Assembly (NCBI GenBank): GCA_016931935.1
Contig: JAFGDW010000100.1
Location: forward strand, 1 to 64,000
DNA: 64,000 bases
Reading direction: 5' to 3'
From: Candidatus Zhuqueibacterota bacterium
GTDB lineage: Bacteria > Zhuqueibacterota > Zhuqueibacteria > Thermofontimicrobiales > Thiofontviventaceae
Shown: positions 56,363 through 64,000 of the stretch, piece after piece
Position numbering within the stretch: position 1 is the stretch's first letter
Layout: each line of letters begins with the position of its first letter
Program-made: the position numbers and the translations under genes
Notes under the pieces: generated by a model
Databases searched by the model: none
Told to the model about the DNA's origin: nothing
Seen by the model: the letters and a program-made list of their open reading frames with translations, nothing else

Positions 56363-57989
56363 TGGTATTCTTTTGTTTAAATTTGAGCGCTGCTGCAACA
56401 AATTCCCTGAATAATGGATGAACTTCAAGCACGCGCGATTGTAATTCGGGATGAAACTGGCCGCCGACAAACCAGGGATGTTCCGGCAGCTCAATCATTT
56501 CCACGAGATCGAGTTCGGGATTAATGCCGCTTAATATCATACCGCGCGATTCCAATAGCTCGCGATAATCATTATTAACTTCAAACCGGTGACGATGTCG
56601 TTCCATAATTTCGGTTTTGCCGTAAATTTTATGTGCCAGTGTTCCTTCGGTTATTTTGCACATCGATGAACCCAATCGCATGGTGCCGCCTTTGGACTTG
56701 ACTCGTTTTTGCTGTTCCATCAAATCGATGACGGGATAGGGAGTCTCCGAATTAAATTCCATACTGTTGGCATTTTCCAATTTGCAGATGTTACGGGCGA
56801 ATTCAATTACTGCGCACTGAAGTCCCAAACAAATTCCGAAAAACGGAATTTTGTTCTCACGTGCGTATGAGACAGCGTTGATTTTCCCCTCTATCCCACG
56901 ATCACCAAATCCACCAGGGATGAGCAGGCCAGCAACATCACTAAGATATTCGCTGGGGTGTTGTTTTTCAAGGATTTCAGAAGAAATCCATTTCAATTTA
57001 ACTTTTGCATCGTTCGAAACACCTGCGTGAACAAACGATTCGATAATACTTTTATATGAGTCCTGCAAGTCGACATATTTGCCACACATCGCGATTGTTA
57101 CTTCGTGCTGCGGATTGCGAAGTTTTTCAATAACTTTATTCCATTTGGCTAATTTGGGCTGACCACATTTGAGATTGAGCCGTTCTACAACCAGATCGTC
57201 AAGTTTTTGAGCGTTAAAATACAATGGGACTTCGTATATAGAACTGACATCAGCAGCGCTAATTACACTGTCGATAGGGACATTACAAAACAACGCTATT
57301 TTAGCTTTTAAATCTTCCGGCAACGCTCGCTCGGTGCGGCAGAGCAAGATGTCGGGCTGAATACCGATTTCCCGCAATCGCATGACTGAATGTTGCGTCG
57401 GCTTTGTTTTTAATTCGCCAGCAGAAGCAATGTAAGGAACGAGGGTTAAATGAATATTAAGCACATTGTCTTTGCCAATATCCAGCCGATATTGACGAAT
57501 TGCTTCAAGGAAGGGGAGGCTTTCAATGTCGCCGACTGTGCCACCGACTTCCGTAATCACGACATCAAGATCTGGCTCACTGAGCGCAACAGCCGAAATA
57601 TGGCGCTTAATTTCGTCGGTGATGTGTGGGATGACCTGTACGGTCTTTCCGAGATAGTCGCCACGACGTTCACGTGTAATAACTTCAAAGTAAATTTGGC
57701 CGGTGGTAGTGTTGTTGAGTTGACTTGTACTTTTATTGAGGAAGCGTTCGTAGTGACCAAGATCGAGGTCCGTTTCCGCACCATCCTCGGTCACGTAAAC
57801 TTCGCCATGCTGGAATGGACTCATCGTGCCGGGGTCGACATTGATATATGGATCCATTTTCATGATCGTCACTTTTAATCCGCGCGATTGCAGTAACATT
57901 CCTAGCGATGCTGATGCAATGCCTTTACCAAGTGATGAAACAACCCCACCTGTAACAAATATGTGCTTTACTTTATGATTATTTTCCAA
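56349..57989 (-). CDS. pyrG: CTP synthase (glutamine-hydrolysing)
   Basis: 546 aa. N-terminal synthetase domain with [12 protein letters not shown] and [13 protein letters not shown]-terminal class I glutaminase with P-G-G-F-G-D-R-G, nucleophile in F-G-I-C-L-G-L-Q and F-H-P-E. It makes CTP, the co-substrate of KdsB, whose gene overlaps it by 11 bp, so nucleotide supply and Kdo activation are coupled. Confidence 0.98.
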   Translation of the reverse strand: MENNHKVKHIFVTGGVVSSLGKGIASASLGMLLQSRGLKVTIMKMDPYINVDPGTMSPFQHGEVYVTEDGAETDLDLGHYERFLNKSTSQLNNTTTGQIYFEVITRERRGDYLGKTVQVIPHITDEIKRHISAVALSEPDLDVVITEVGGTVGDIESLPFLEAIRQYRLDIGKDNVLNIHLTLVPYIASAGELKTKPTQHSVMRLREIGIQPDILLCRTERALPEDLKAKIALFCNVPIDSVISAADVSSIYEVPLYFNAQKLDDLVVERLNLKCGQPKLAKWNKVIEKLRNPQHEVTIAMCGKYVDLQDSYKSIIESFVHAGVSNDAKVKLKWISSEILEKQHPSEYLSDVAGLLIPGGFGDRGIEGKINAVSYARENKIPFFGICLGLQCAVIEFARNICKLENANSMEFNSETPYPVIDLMEQQKRVKSKGGTMRLGSSMCKITEGTLAHKIYGKTEIMERHRHRFEVNNDYRELLESRGMILSGINPELDLVEMIELPEHPWFVGGQFHPELQSRVLEVHPLFREFVAAALKFKQKNTNANS

Positions 57990-58746
57990 TCTCGTTTTCC
58001 TTCAGCTTGTAGATGAGTGTCTGTAAATCGTCGGGAGTATCAATCCCTTCAGGGGCGTGCTCCACAATAGCAACTTTTATTCGATAACCATTTTCAATCG
58101 CGCGTAGCTGTTCGAGCTTTTCCGCGCGCTCCAGCGGTGTTTCCGGTAATGAAATATAAATCGGTAAAAATGAATTCCGATAGACATATAATCCAATATG
58201 ACGATAATAACGATGATGGTTTAACCATTCATTCGTTGATGCAACATCCCGAATAAAAGGAATCGGTGAACGCGAAAAGTATATCGCCTGCTGCTGTTGA
58301 TCGAGAATAACTTTCGGTAAATTTTTATTTACTAGTTCATCGATCGTATCAATCGGCTTTACAAGCGTTCCCATTTGTGCGGATGAATCTTGAATCAATA
58401 ATGATACTGCGGCATCAATGGCATCTGGATCAATGAAAGGCTCATCACCCTGTACGTTGACGACAATGTCATAATTAAACTTGCTGGCAACCGCGGCCAC
58501 CCGTTCAGTCCCGTTTCGTAAATCCGATGAAGTCATTTCAACTTCACCGCCAAATTGCTCCACTGTATCGAATATTCGCTGGTCATCTGTTGCGACAATA
58601 ACATGATCCAGGGTACGCGCCTTTTCCGCCTGTTCGTAAACTCGCTGAATCATTGGTTTACCCAAAATCTCCACGAGCGGTTTCCCCGGAAAACGCGTGG
58701 ATGCATAACGGGCTGGAATAACGGCAAGCACCTTGTTATTAGTCAT
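57979..58746 (-). CDS. kdsB: CMP-Kdo synthetase
   Basis: 255 aa from ATG 58746, which overlaps the gatC stop by 8 bp. [16 protein letters not shown] at the start, V-Q-G-D-E-P-F-I and Y-F-S-R-S-P-I-P are hallmark KdsB segments. It activates Kdo with CTP for transfer to lipid A in the cytosol. Confidence 0.97.
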   Translation of the reverse strand: MTNNKVLAVIPARYASTRFPGKPLVEILGKPMIQRVYEQAEKARTLDHVIVATDDQRIFDTVEQFGGEVEMTSSDLRNGTERVAAVASKFNYDIVVNVQGDEPFIDPDAIDAAVSLLIQDSSAQMGTLVKPIDTIDELVNKNLPKVILDQQQQAIYFSRSPIPFIRDVASTNEWLNHHRYYRHIGLYVYRNSFLPIYISLPETPLERAEKLEQLRAIENGYRIKVAIVEHAPEGIDTPDDLQTLIYKLKENEIGK

Positions 58747-59032
58747 TGGAAATGACCTTGGGTACGCTGAAATATCCGCGTTTTGATACCGGCGCATTAC
58801 TTAAAGCAATATCCTGCGGTAAAGATTCCCGGACTTCATCCGGTCGCATTCGGTTTGTAATATCCAGAACATGCGAAAGAGGCGCCACATCGTCCGTATT
58901 CAGTTCAGATAGTTTCTCAAAGTATGAAATGATCGATGACATTTGCTGGCGAAGCTGATCGATTTCGTCGTCATCGAATTTCAACTTGGCTAACTGCGCG
59001 ACATTTTCCACATCGCTGCGCGTAATTTCCAT
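58739..59032 (-). CDS. gatC: Asp-tRNA(Asn)/Glu-tRNA(Gln) amidotransferase subunit C
   Basis: 97 aa. Pattern V-x-x-V-A-x-L-A-K-L-K-F-D-D-D-E, the central helix and M-R-P-D-E-V near 60 are those of GatC, the linker subunit of the GatCAB complex. gatA and gatB are not in the window. It is the first gene of the kds/lpt operon, 36-44 nt after a near-consensus promoter. Confidence 0.93.
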   Translation of the reverse strand: MEITRSDVENVAQLAKLKFDDDEIDQLRQQMSSIISYFEKLSELNTDDVAPLSHVLDITNRMRPDEVRESLPQDIALSNAPVSKRGYFSVPKVISND

Positions 59033-59075
59033 AATTCGCTTCCAAATCCATTAGTCGGTATTAAAAACAGTCTAA

Positions 59076-59104
59076 AATATAAAATAATTGAATGACATTG
59101 TCAA
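59076..59104 (-). promoter_or_regulatory. Near-consensus sigma-70 promoter of the gatC-kds-lpt-rpoN operon
   Basis: On the minus strand TTGACA (59099-59104, perfect) and TATATT (59076-59081) are separated by 17 nt. The gatC ATG is 44 bp downstream of the -10 box. With no other promoter or terminator seen for 10 kb and overlapping genes throughout, it probably drives all eleven genes. Confidence 0.85.
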
Positions 59105-59252
59105 GACTAAACTTAACTAATTTGGCATAATTTTTGAACCAATGTGTTTCATTTCAATTTGGTCAAAAATTGATCACTATTTGATGAAGTTTACGTAACT
59201 ATGTAACTGTTAATTGGTCAAAATCTTGGGGGAAATTGGAAATGAACTTTTT

Positions 59253-59280
59253 TTGACGCATAACGTCTAATCTCTAATAT
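59253..59280 (+). promoter_or_regulatory. Probable promoter for the L7Ae-like/mvaD/idi genes
   Basis: TTGACG (59253-59258) and TAATAT (59275-59280) with a 16-nt spacer. Upstream, ATTGGTCAAAA occurs twice in direct orientation (59158-59170, 59213-59225) and once inverted with one extra base (59131-59143), which could be operator sites. Confidence 0.45.
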
Positions 59281-59311
59281 CTGTTGTCCGGGGGAATTTA
59301 ATTTAAAATTG

Positions 59312-59602
59312 ATGAGTAAACAGGTGAATTTATCTTACCTTGGTTTGGCGTTGCGAGCCCGCAAATTAACGATAGGTCGATATGCAACAATTAATGGCTG
59401 TAAACGAAAACAGGTAAAACTGATCCTTTTTGCTCGGGATGCATCGGATAAATTGCAAAATGAAATTGGAATATTTAGTGTGCCGATGCAAATAGTGAAT
59501 GATGCAAACAAAATTATGTTAGGAAAGATGATCAATCGCCATGAGGTCGCTGTAATTGGCATTTGTGATGATCATTTTGTAAAAGCAATTTTACAAAAAT
59601 AA
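59312..59602 (+). CDS. L7Ae/L30e-like RNA-binding protein (YlxQ type)
   Basis: 96 aa. Size and pattern fit the L7Ae/L30e family: Y-L-G-L-A-L-R-A-R-K-L-T-I-G, the lysine-rich C-K-R-K-Q-V-K-L-I-L-F-A-R-D-A-S and the late V-A-V-I-G-I. YlxQ-type members bind kink-turn RNA and associate with ribosomes. ATG 59312 is used; TTG 59309 is adjacent. The GGGGGA site is rather far. mvaD follows after 12 bp. Confidence 0.75.
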   Translation: MSKQVNLSYLGLALRARKLTIGRYATINGCKRKQVKLILFARDASDKLQNEIGIFSVPMQIVNDANKIMLGKMINRHEVAVIGICDDHFVKAILQK

Positions 59603-59614
59603 AGAAAAATTCCC

Positions 59615-60637
59615 ATGGAATACGACTTGGCCAAAGCATCAGCGATCGCACATTCCAATATTGCGCTTATAAAATATTGGGGACGATCCGCGAAATTTCC
59701 GCCCGAATTAAATATGCCGTTGAATGACACTATTAGTATGACGAAACGGGGTGTCACTCACGACACTGCATTAACGACACACACAACAATTGAATTTTCA
59801 CCCCATCTGGATTACGATGAGGCAGTAATTAATGATGAGCCAGCGGACGAACGTACGATGGATAGAATCTGCTTCATTATCAATGCCCTGCGAAAACAGG
59901 TCAAAATGGACTGGAGTTTTTTCTTACGGAGTTATAATGATTTCCCTACCCAGGCAGGACTTGCTTCATCAGCCTCCGGATTTGCTGCACTGACGCTTGC
60001 AGCGACTGAAGCCTTACAGTTGAATGTTTCCAAACAAGCATTGAGCAGAATTGCCCGACTCGGTTCCGGTTCAGCGTGCCGTTCGATTCATGGGGGGATT
60101 GTATTTGCCCATCGCGGAGAAAGTCATGAAACGGCATTTGCGGAGCAACTTTGTGCACCGGATGATTTTGATATTGCGGCGGTCATTGCGGTAGTTGATC
60201 AACATCCCAAAAAGATTACGTCGGATGTTGGCCACGATCTGGCGAAAACAAGTCTGTTTAATGATGTTCGGATTGAACAGTCGCAAATCCATGCCATTCG
60301 CATTAAACGAGCCGTTCTTGGTAAGGATTTTGCAACTGTCGGCCAGGTCGCTGAATTAAACTGTTTAATGATGCACGCCGTGATGATGACATCCTCCGAA
60401 TCGCTACTGTATTGGCAGCCGGCAACCCTTGCTGTCATCCATCGGATTCATGCACTCCGGGAAGAGGGGATCGAATGTTACTTTACAATCGATGCCGGAC
60501 CGAATGTCCACTGCTTGTGCCAGTACAACGACATCGAACGCGTGCAACAAGCCATTCAGGATGTAAAGGGCGTATTGAAAACGTTTGTTGCAATTCCCGG
60601 TGGTGATGCTTATATTACTGAAGCCCATCTGTTTTAA
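59615..60637 (+). CDS. mvaD: Diphosphomevalonate decarboxylase
   Basis: 340 aa GHMP kinase-fold enzyme. A-x-A-H-S-N-I-A-L-I-K-Y-W-G near the start (substrate motif), P-T-Q-A-G-L-A-S-S-A-S-G (ATP loop), G-S-G-S-A-C-R-S and a late Asp in T-I-D-A-G-P-N-V-H. It makes isopentenyl diphosphate, the last step of the mevalonate pathway, which is uncommon in bacteria. idi follows after 36 bp. A phosphomevalonate decarboxylase cannot be fully excluded by eye. Confidence 0.93.
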   Translation: MEYDLAKASAIAHSNIALIKYWGRSAKFPPELNMPLNDTISMTKRGVTHDTALTTHTTIEFSPHLDYDEAVINDEPADERTMDRICFIINALRKQVKMDWSFFLRSYNDFPTQAGLASSASGFAALTLAATEALQLNVSKQALSRIARLGSGSACRSIHGGIVFAHRGESHETAFAEQLCAPDDFDIAAVIAVVDQHPKKITSDVGHDLAKTSLFNDVRIEQSQIHAIRIKRAVLGKDFATVGQVAELNCLMMHAVMMTSSESLLYWQPATLAVIHRIHALREEGIECYFTIDAGPNVHCLCQYNDIERVQQAIQDVKGVLKTFVAIPGGDAYITEAHLF

Positions 60638-60673
60638 TTGACTTTATAACTATTACTTGTGAAGGGGGTATGA

Positions 60674-61204
60674 ATGAATGATCTGGTTATCCTTGTTGAT
60701 GAAAAGGATAATAACGTCGGCAAGCAGGAAAAAATGAAAGCACACGAAGATGCACAACTCCACCGTGCATTTTCCATTTTTGTTTATAATAGTACCGGCG
60801 ATATGTTACTACAGCAACGCGCCGACGAGAAATATCATTCCGGTGGATTATGGACGAATACATGCTGCAGCCATCCACGGCCTGATGAATCTGTTGAACA
60901 GGCAGCGCATCGACGCTTACAGGAAGAGATGGGATTTGATACACAATTAGAAGAAAAATTTACGTTTATCTATAAAGCGGCTCTCGACCATGAGCTGACT
61001 GAGCATGAACTGGATCATGTGCTTGTCGGATTCTATGACGGAGAGATTCACATTAATAAAAACGAAGCCAAATCCTACCGTTGGGTAAATACTGATTGGT
61101 TGATGGAAGACATCGAACAACACCCGGAACGCTATACAGTCTGGTTTAAAATTGCATTTGCCGAATTATTAAAACGAGATAAAAAAAGTCAAAATCAGAC
61201 TTGA
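60674..61204 (+). CDS. idi: Isopentenyl-diphosphate delta-isomerase, type 1
   Basis: 176 aa, Nudix fold. H-R-A-F-S-I-F near 30, W-T-N-T-C-C-S-H-P with catalytic Cys, the Nudix-like R-R-L-Q-E-E-M-G and E-H-E-L-D-H-V with the catalytic Glu. It balances IPP and DMAPP. The AGGGGG site lies well placed before the ATG. It ends with TGA, showing that TGA is a stop codon here. The following 134 bp have no clear feature. Confidence 0.96.
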   Translation: MNDLVILVDEKDNNVGKQEKMKAHEDAQLHRAFSIFVYNSTGDMLLQQRADEKYHSGGLWTNTCCSHPRPDESVEQAAHRRLQEEMGFDTQLEEKFTFIYKAALDHELTEHELDHVLVGFYDGEIHINKNEAKSYRWVNTDWLMEDIEQHPERYTVWFKIAFAELLKRDKKSQNQT

Positions 61205-61338
61205 TTTATCTATCAATACTGTGACATAAGAATTCGTAAGTATTATATCGCGTCTTGTCGCATTATATCAGACGTTTCAATTTATAATCCATTCATTTTA
61301 AAACTTATAACTCTTTGTGAATAATTGAGGAGAAAAGG

Positions 61339-62232
61339 GTGAAGCTGTTCAATTATTATACTGCAAAACGGGAACCCCGAATAGGTATTAATCTTGATGA
61401 AAAAATCTATAACTTTTCACAACTGTGGGAATTTTACAAAGACATAAAAGGTTTTCATCAATCACCACAATTGTATTTTCTGCAAATGATGATCGAACTT
61501 GACGTATTTAATCAGGCAGATATTCAGGAAGTTATTTCTACGGTCAAAGAATTTCGCACACTGGATGATATTCTAATAGACGAGAAAATCACCTACGATG
61601 TACCGATTGCCCGTCCGCAAAAAATTCTTTGCATTGGTCGCAATTATAGCGAACATGCCAAAGAGTTAGGCAACGAAGCGCCCAGCGAACCGATCTTCTT
61701 CGCCAAAATGCCATCTTCGATGTTACCGCATGAAGGCACCATCATGATACCGCATAATGTCGGTCGGGTGGATCATGAAATTGAATTGGCCGTGATCATC
61801 GGAAAGACGACTAAACACGTACCTGTCATACAGGCACACGAAATGATTGCCGGCTACACAATTGTCAACGACGTAACCGCACGCGCCATGCAAAAAGGTG
61901 ACATCGAACGAAAACAACCGTGGTTACGATCAAAAAGTTTTGATACCTTTTGCCCGATTGGACCGTACCTGATTCCGGCAGAGGTCATCGGCAATCCACA
62001 AAATCTGCAATTGACATTGCGCGTTAATGGGGAAATTCGACAACAATCGAACACGGCGAACATGATTTTCCCGGTTGATGAATTGATTGCGTATATTTCA
62101 CGACATATGACATTATTGCCGGGCGATATTATTGCCACCGGCACACCGGAAGGGATTTCTCCAATCCAATCCGGGGATCAGGTTACCGCTGAAGTTGAAT
62201 CAATCGGAACGCTTATTAATTCGGTTCATTAA
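61339..62232 (+). CDS. Fumarylacetoacetate hydrolase-family protein
   Basis: 297 aa. GTG start at 61339 with GAGGAG 8 nt upstream. An N-terminal ~85-residue domain precedes the FAH fold with I-G-R-N-Y-S-E-H-A-K-E, metal ligands in D-H-E-I-E-L-A-V-I-I-G and N-D-V-T-A-R-A-M, K-S-F-D-T-F-C-P-I-G-P, and G-T-P-E-G. Members are acylpyruvases, oxaloacetate tautomerases or hydratases of aromatic breakdown; the precise reaction is unknown. The next gene starts 1 bp later. Confidence 0.88.
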   Translation: MKLFNYYTAKREPRIGINLDEKIYNFSQLWEFYKDIKGFHQSPQLYFLQMMIELDVFNQADIQEVISTVKEFRTLDDILIDEKITYDVPIARPQKILCIGRNYSEHAKELGNEAPSEPIFFAKMPSSMLPHEGTIMIPHNVGRVDHEIELAVIIGKTTKHVPVIQAHEMIAGYTIVNDVTARAMQKGDIERKQPWLRSKSFDTFCPIGPYLIPAEVIGNPQNLQLTLRVNGEIRQQSNTANMIFPVDELIAYISRHMTLLPGDIIATGTPEGISPIQSGDQVTAEVESIGTLINSVH

Positions 62233-62233
62233 A

Positions 62234-63154
62234 ATGACAATTGAGTATGGATTATCAACATCATGGTGTTCGTCTCGTCATCACGATGGCAACGCACTGC
62301 TGGAAGAACTGCTTGCGACTGAAATTCCGGCGTTCGAACTCGACTATCGAATAACCGCTGATATGGCGCCAGTAATTGTAAAGGGTATATTGAAGCACAA
62401 CCGAAATGTATTGAGCCTGCATCATCCGTTTCCACATCCCGAAATATTAGATCCATCGAAAGTAAGTGGTGATGCGATTTTATTGTCATCCCTTGATGAA
62501 ACCGAGCGGGTGCTGGGCGTCAAATATGCGATTAGAACGATCCAGCGAGCCCATGATCTTGAAGCGAACGCAGTTGTGTTTCATCTTGGCCATGTCAATG
62601 TTAATAGTGATCAGAATGATTGGCTGGACCAATACGATCGCGATCAGATGAATTCGGATGCTAGCAAACAATTCATCGAAAAAAGGCAGCAAGAACGGCA
62701 TTCAAATCAGCCGCCGCATTTTGATGCTGTGCTCAAAAGTCTCGACGCCATTCATGAAGAAGCAATTCGACTCAACATCCGTATGGGAATTGAAAATCGT
62801 TATTTCCCGGACCAAATACCCAATCATAAAGAGATAGGCCTGATCCTTGACGAATTCGAAGGCGGGAACATCGGCTATTGGCACGATTGTGGACATGCAC
62901 AAGCATCCGAAGCGTTTGGACTAGATAAGCATGTACATTATTTGGAAGCATATGGCGCATATCTGGTGGGTACACATTTACACGATTGCCTCGGGTATAA
63001 CGATCACAAACCACCGGGACAAGGAACCATTGATTATAAAATGATTCAGTCATACCTTAAAAAAGACACAATCCGAATTTTGGAAGTCCATCACGCAACA
63101 CTCGATGAATTGTATGATGGAATAAATGTTCTTACAGCACGGGGGATAGTATAA
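62234..63154 (+). CDS. TIM-barrel sugar phosphate isomerase/epimerase-like protein
   Basis: 306 aa from ATG 62234, which begins 1 bp after the upstream stop; a longer frame would overlap that gene. Metal-binding pattern of the AP endonuclease 2/xylose isomerase-like barrel: L-H-H-P-F (~61), V-V-F-H-L-G-H (~110), I-E-N-R-Y (~190), D-C-G-H-A (~223), G-T-H-L-H-D (~252) and L-E-V-H-H-A (~285). Substrate unknown; pairing with an FAH-family gene suggests one catabolic step pair. Confidence 0.82.
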   Translation: MTIEYGLSTSWCSSRHHDGNALLEELLATEIPAFELDYRITADMAPVIVKGILKHNRNVLSLHHPFPHPEILDPSKVSGDAILLSSLDETERVLGVKYAIRTIQRAHDLEANAVVFHLGHVNVNSDQNDWLDQYDRDQMNSDASKQFIEKRQQERHSNQPPHFDAVLKSLDAIHEEAIRLNIRMGIENRYFPDQIPNHKEIGLILDEFEGGNIGYWHDCGHAQASEAFGLDKHVHYLEAYGAYLVGTHLHDCLGYNDHKPPGQGTIDYKMIQSYLKKDTIRILEVHHATLDELYDGINVLTARGIV

Positions 63155-63185
63155 GGTTCAGCATCGAAACAGGGAGAATTCATTC

Positions 63186-64000
63186 ATGAACCACATCAGG
63201 AAAATGTGTGTCGTGTGGGGTATACTTGTTTTTTATTGTATTTACGGAACTACATTGGGAGCCGCGCAAACCGATTCAACCGTGGTGGAAGATTCTACGA
63301 CTACGGCTGCCGATACATCAGTGGTTGTCAATGTCGACTCATCTGCGATAACAGCACCTGATTCATCGTTATTCGTCCAGCCGGAAACGGAATTCTTTAC
63401 TGCAGATACCGCTGCTGTTATGAAAATGAAAATTAGTTATCTGCAATATCCGCCTCGTTTCGTTATTAATAATAATGATGATTATTGCAAGAGCGCTGAT
63501 GTGACGCTAACGGTTGATTCGCCGCATGCACTATTCATAAAAATTAGTAATGATGAAAATTTCAAAGATGCCGAATGGGGAGATGCGCTTACCGAATATA
63601 AATGGAAACTGGAACCCGGGGATGGCGATAAAGAAGTATACTTGAAAGCGTATTACCCCGATTCCACCGAATCTATCACCGTCAGTGATGACATAAAATT
63701 GGTTGAGCACGCCCCCGTACCGTTATTTGATGTTATTCCAGATTCCGGGATCGCCGGAGAAACCGAGTTCATCGTGGATGCAACCAGAAGTGAACATCCG
63801 TATGAAATTTTCTTCCGTTGGGATTGGGAAAATGATGGCCGGTACGATACTTACTGGTCACTGTCGCGCAAAGAGAAACATGTCTACAGCGAAGGTGGTG
63901 GAGTAAAGACAATCACATTGGAAGTGAAGGATACTGCAGGTTGGCGCGTCGTCACATCGAAGGATATTCTTGTGTATTCTCGCCCGAAAGCCAGTTTTGA
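63186..64000 (+). CDS. Secreted PKD-domain protein, cut by the window end
   Basis: 271 codons are open from ATG 63186 (GGGAG 9 nt upstream) to the edge, with no stop. Signal peptide at about 1-26 (L-G-A-A cleavage), then an acidic threonine/serine-rich linker (27-70), a beta domain and a PKD-like domain (about 175-260) with F-F-R-W-D-W-E-N-D-G-R-Y-D-T and T-L-E-V-K-D-T-A-G. A further PKD-like unit seems to start at the edge. It is probably a cell-surface or secreted protein like the two with T9SS tails, but its C-terminus is not visible. It follows the TIM-barrel gene by 31 bp. Confidence 0.78.
   Translation, partial: MNHIRKMCVVWGILVFYCIYGTTLGAAQTDSTVVEDSTTTAADTSVVVNVDSSAITAPDSSLFVQPETEFFTADTAAVMKMKISYLQYPPRFVINNNDDYCKSADVTLTVDSPHALFIKISNDENFKDAEWGDALTEYKWKLEPGDGDKEVYLKAYYPDSTESITVSDDIKLVEHAPVPLFDVIPDSGIAGETEFIVDATRSEHPYEIFFRWDWENDGRYDTYWSLSRKEKHVYSEGGGVKTITLEVKDTAGWRVVTSKDILVYSRPKASF

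Overview
The window comes from a Gram-negative bacterium, most likely of the FCB superphylum but outside the classical Bacteroidota. Kdo synthesis, Lpt transport and a lipid A-type acyltransferase show an LPS outer membrane. The secreted proteins end in 'NYPNPFN'-type sorting tails of the type IX secretion kind, and DUF4837 and DUF2723 proteins are FCB favourites. The clear promoters are nevertheless canonical sigma-70 (TTGACA-17-TATATT, TTGACT-17-TATTCT), not the Bacteroidota TAnnTTTG type. A Calditrichota, KSB1 or Marinimicrobia-like lineage would fit; this is inference. TGA is used as a normal stop in several genes.

Layout. 1-566: a tRNA-Ala(GGC) with its own promoter and terminator, then intergenic repeats. 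567-6516 (+): an OPA-type MFS transporter with a large periplasmic insert, a P-loop protein, a thioredoxin-fold/TPR protein whose first active-site cysteine codon is TGA (a strong selenoprotein candidate), and a secreted phospholipase D-type nuclease. 6811-15085 (+): a multi-GAF histidine kinase, a sensor-less kinase, a receiver-PAS-kinase hybrid, an NtrC-type sigma-54 activator, and a DnaQ-like/GIY-YIG nuclease. 15094-28903 (-): a co-directional run with a methyltransferase, GT4 glycosyltransferase, two DUF2723 (TMEM260-like) glycosyltransferases, a UPF0104-type membrane protein, DUF4837 lipoprotein, PurE, purine permease, PfkB kinase, RmlD-like reductase and a Dpm1-like polyprenol-phosphate sugar synthase. 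The last of these could supply the DUF2723 enzymes with donor for protein O-glycosylation.

29361-35902 (-): DUF1844 protein, RecG, DUF4139 protein, ValS. 36145-40006 (+): two lipoproteins and a large secreted repeat protein. 40214-44558 (-): two glycosyltransferases, a FemAB-like acyltransferase and ArgF. 44693-48554 (-): HflK-HflC-HslV-HslU, a membrane/cytosol proteolysis operon. 49125-59032 (-): one ~10 kb operon from a near-consensus promoter, gatC-kdsB-pyrG-kdsA-kdsC-kdsD-acyltransferase-lptC-lptA-lptB-rpoN, which makes CTP and CMP-Kdo, builds lipid A and exports LPS. 59312-64000 (+): an L7Ae-like protein, two isoprenoid genes (mvaD, idi), an FAH-family hydrolase, a TIM-barrel isomerase/epimerase and a PKD-domain secreted protein cut by the window end.

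No insertion sequence, CRISPR array or phage was found. Several small palindromic, MITE-like repeats and degenerate short tandem repeats occupy the intergenic spaces. The main discovery candidate is the TGA-containing thioredoxin-like gene at 3097-4155, with a SECIS-like hairpin directly downstream of the TGA.
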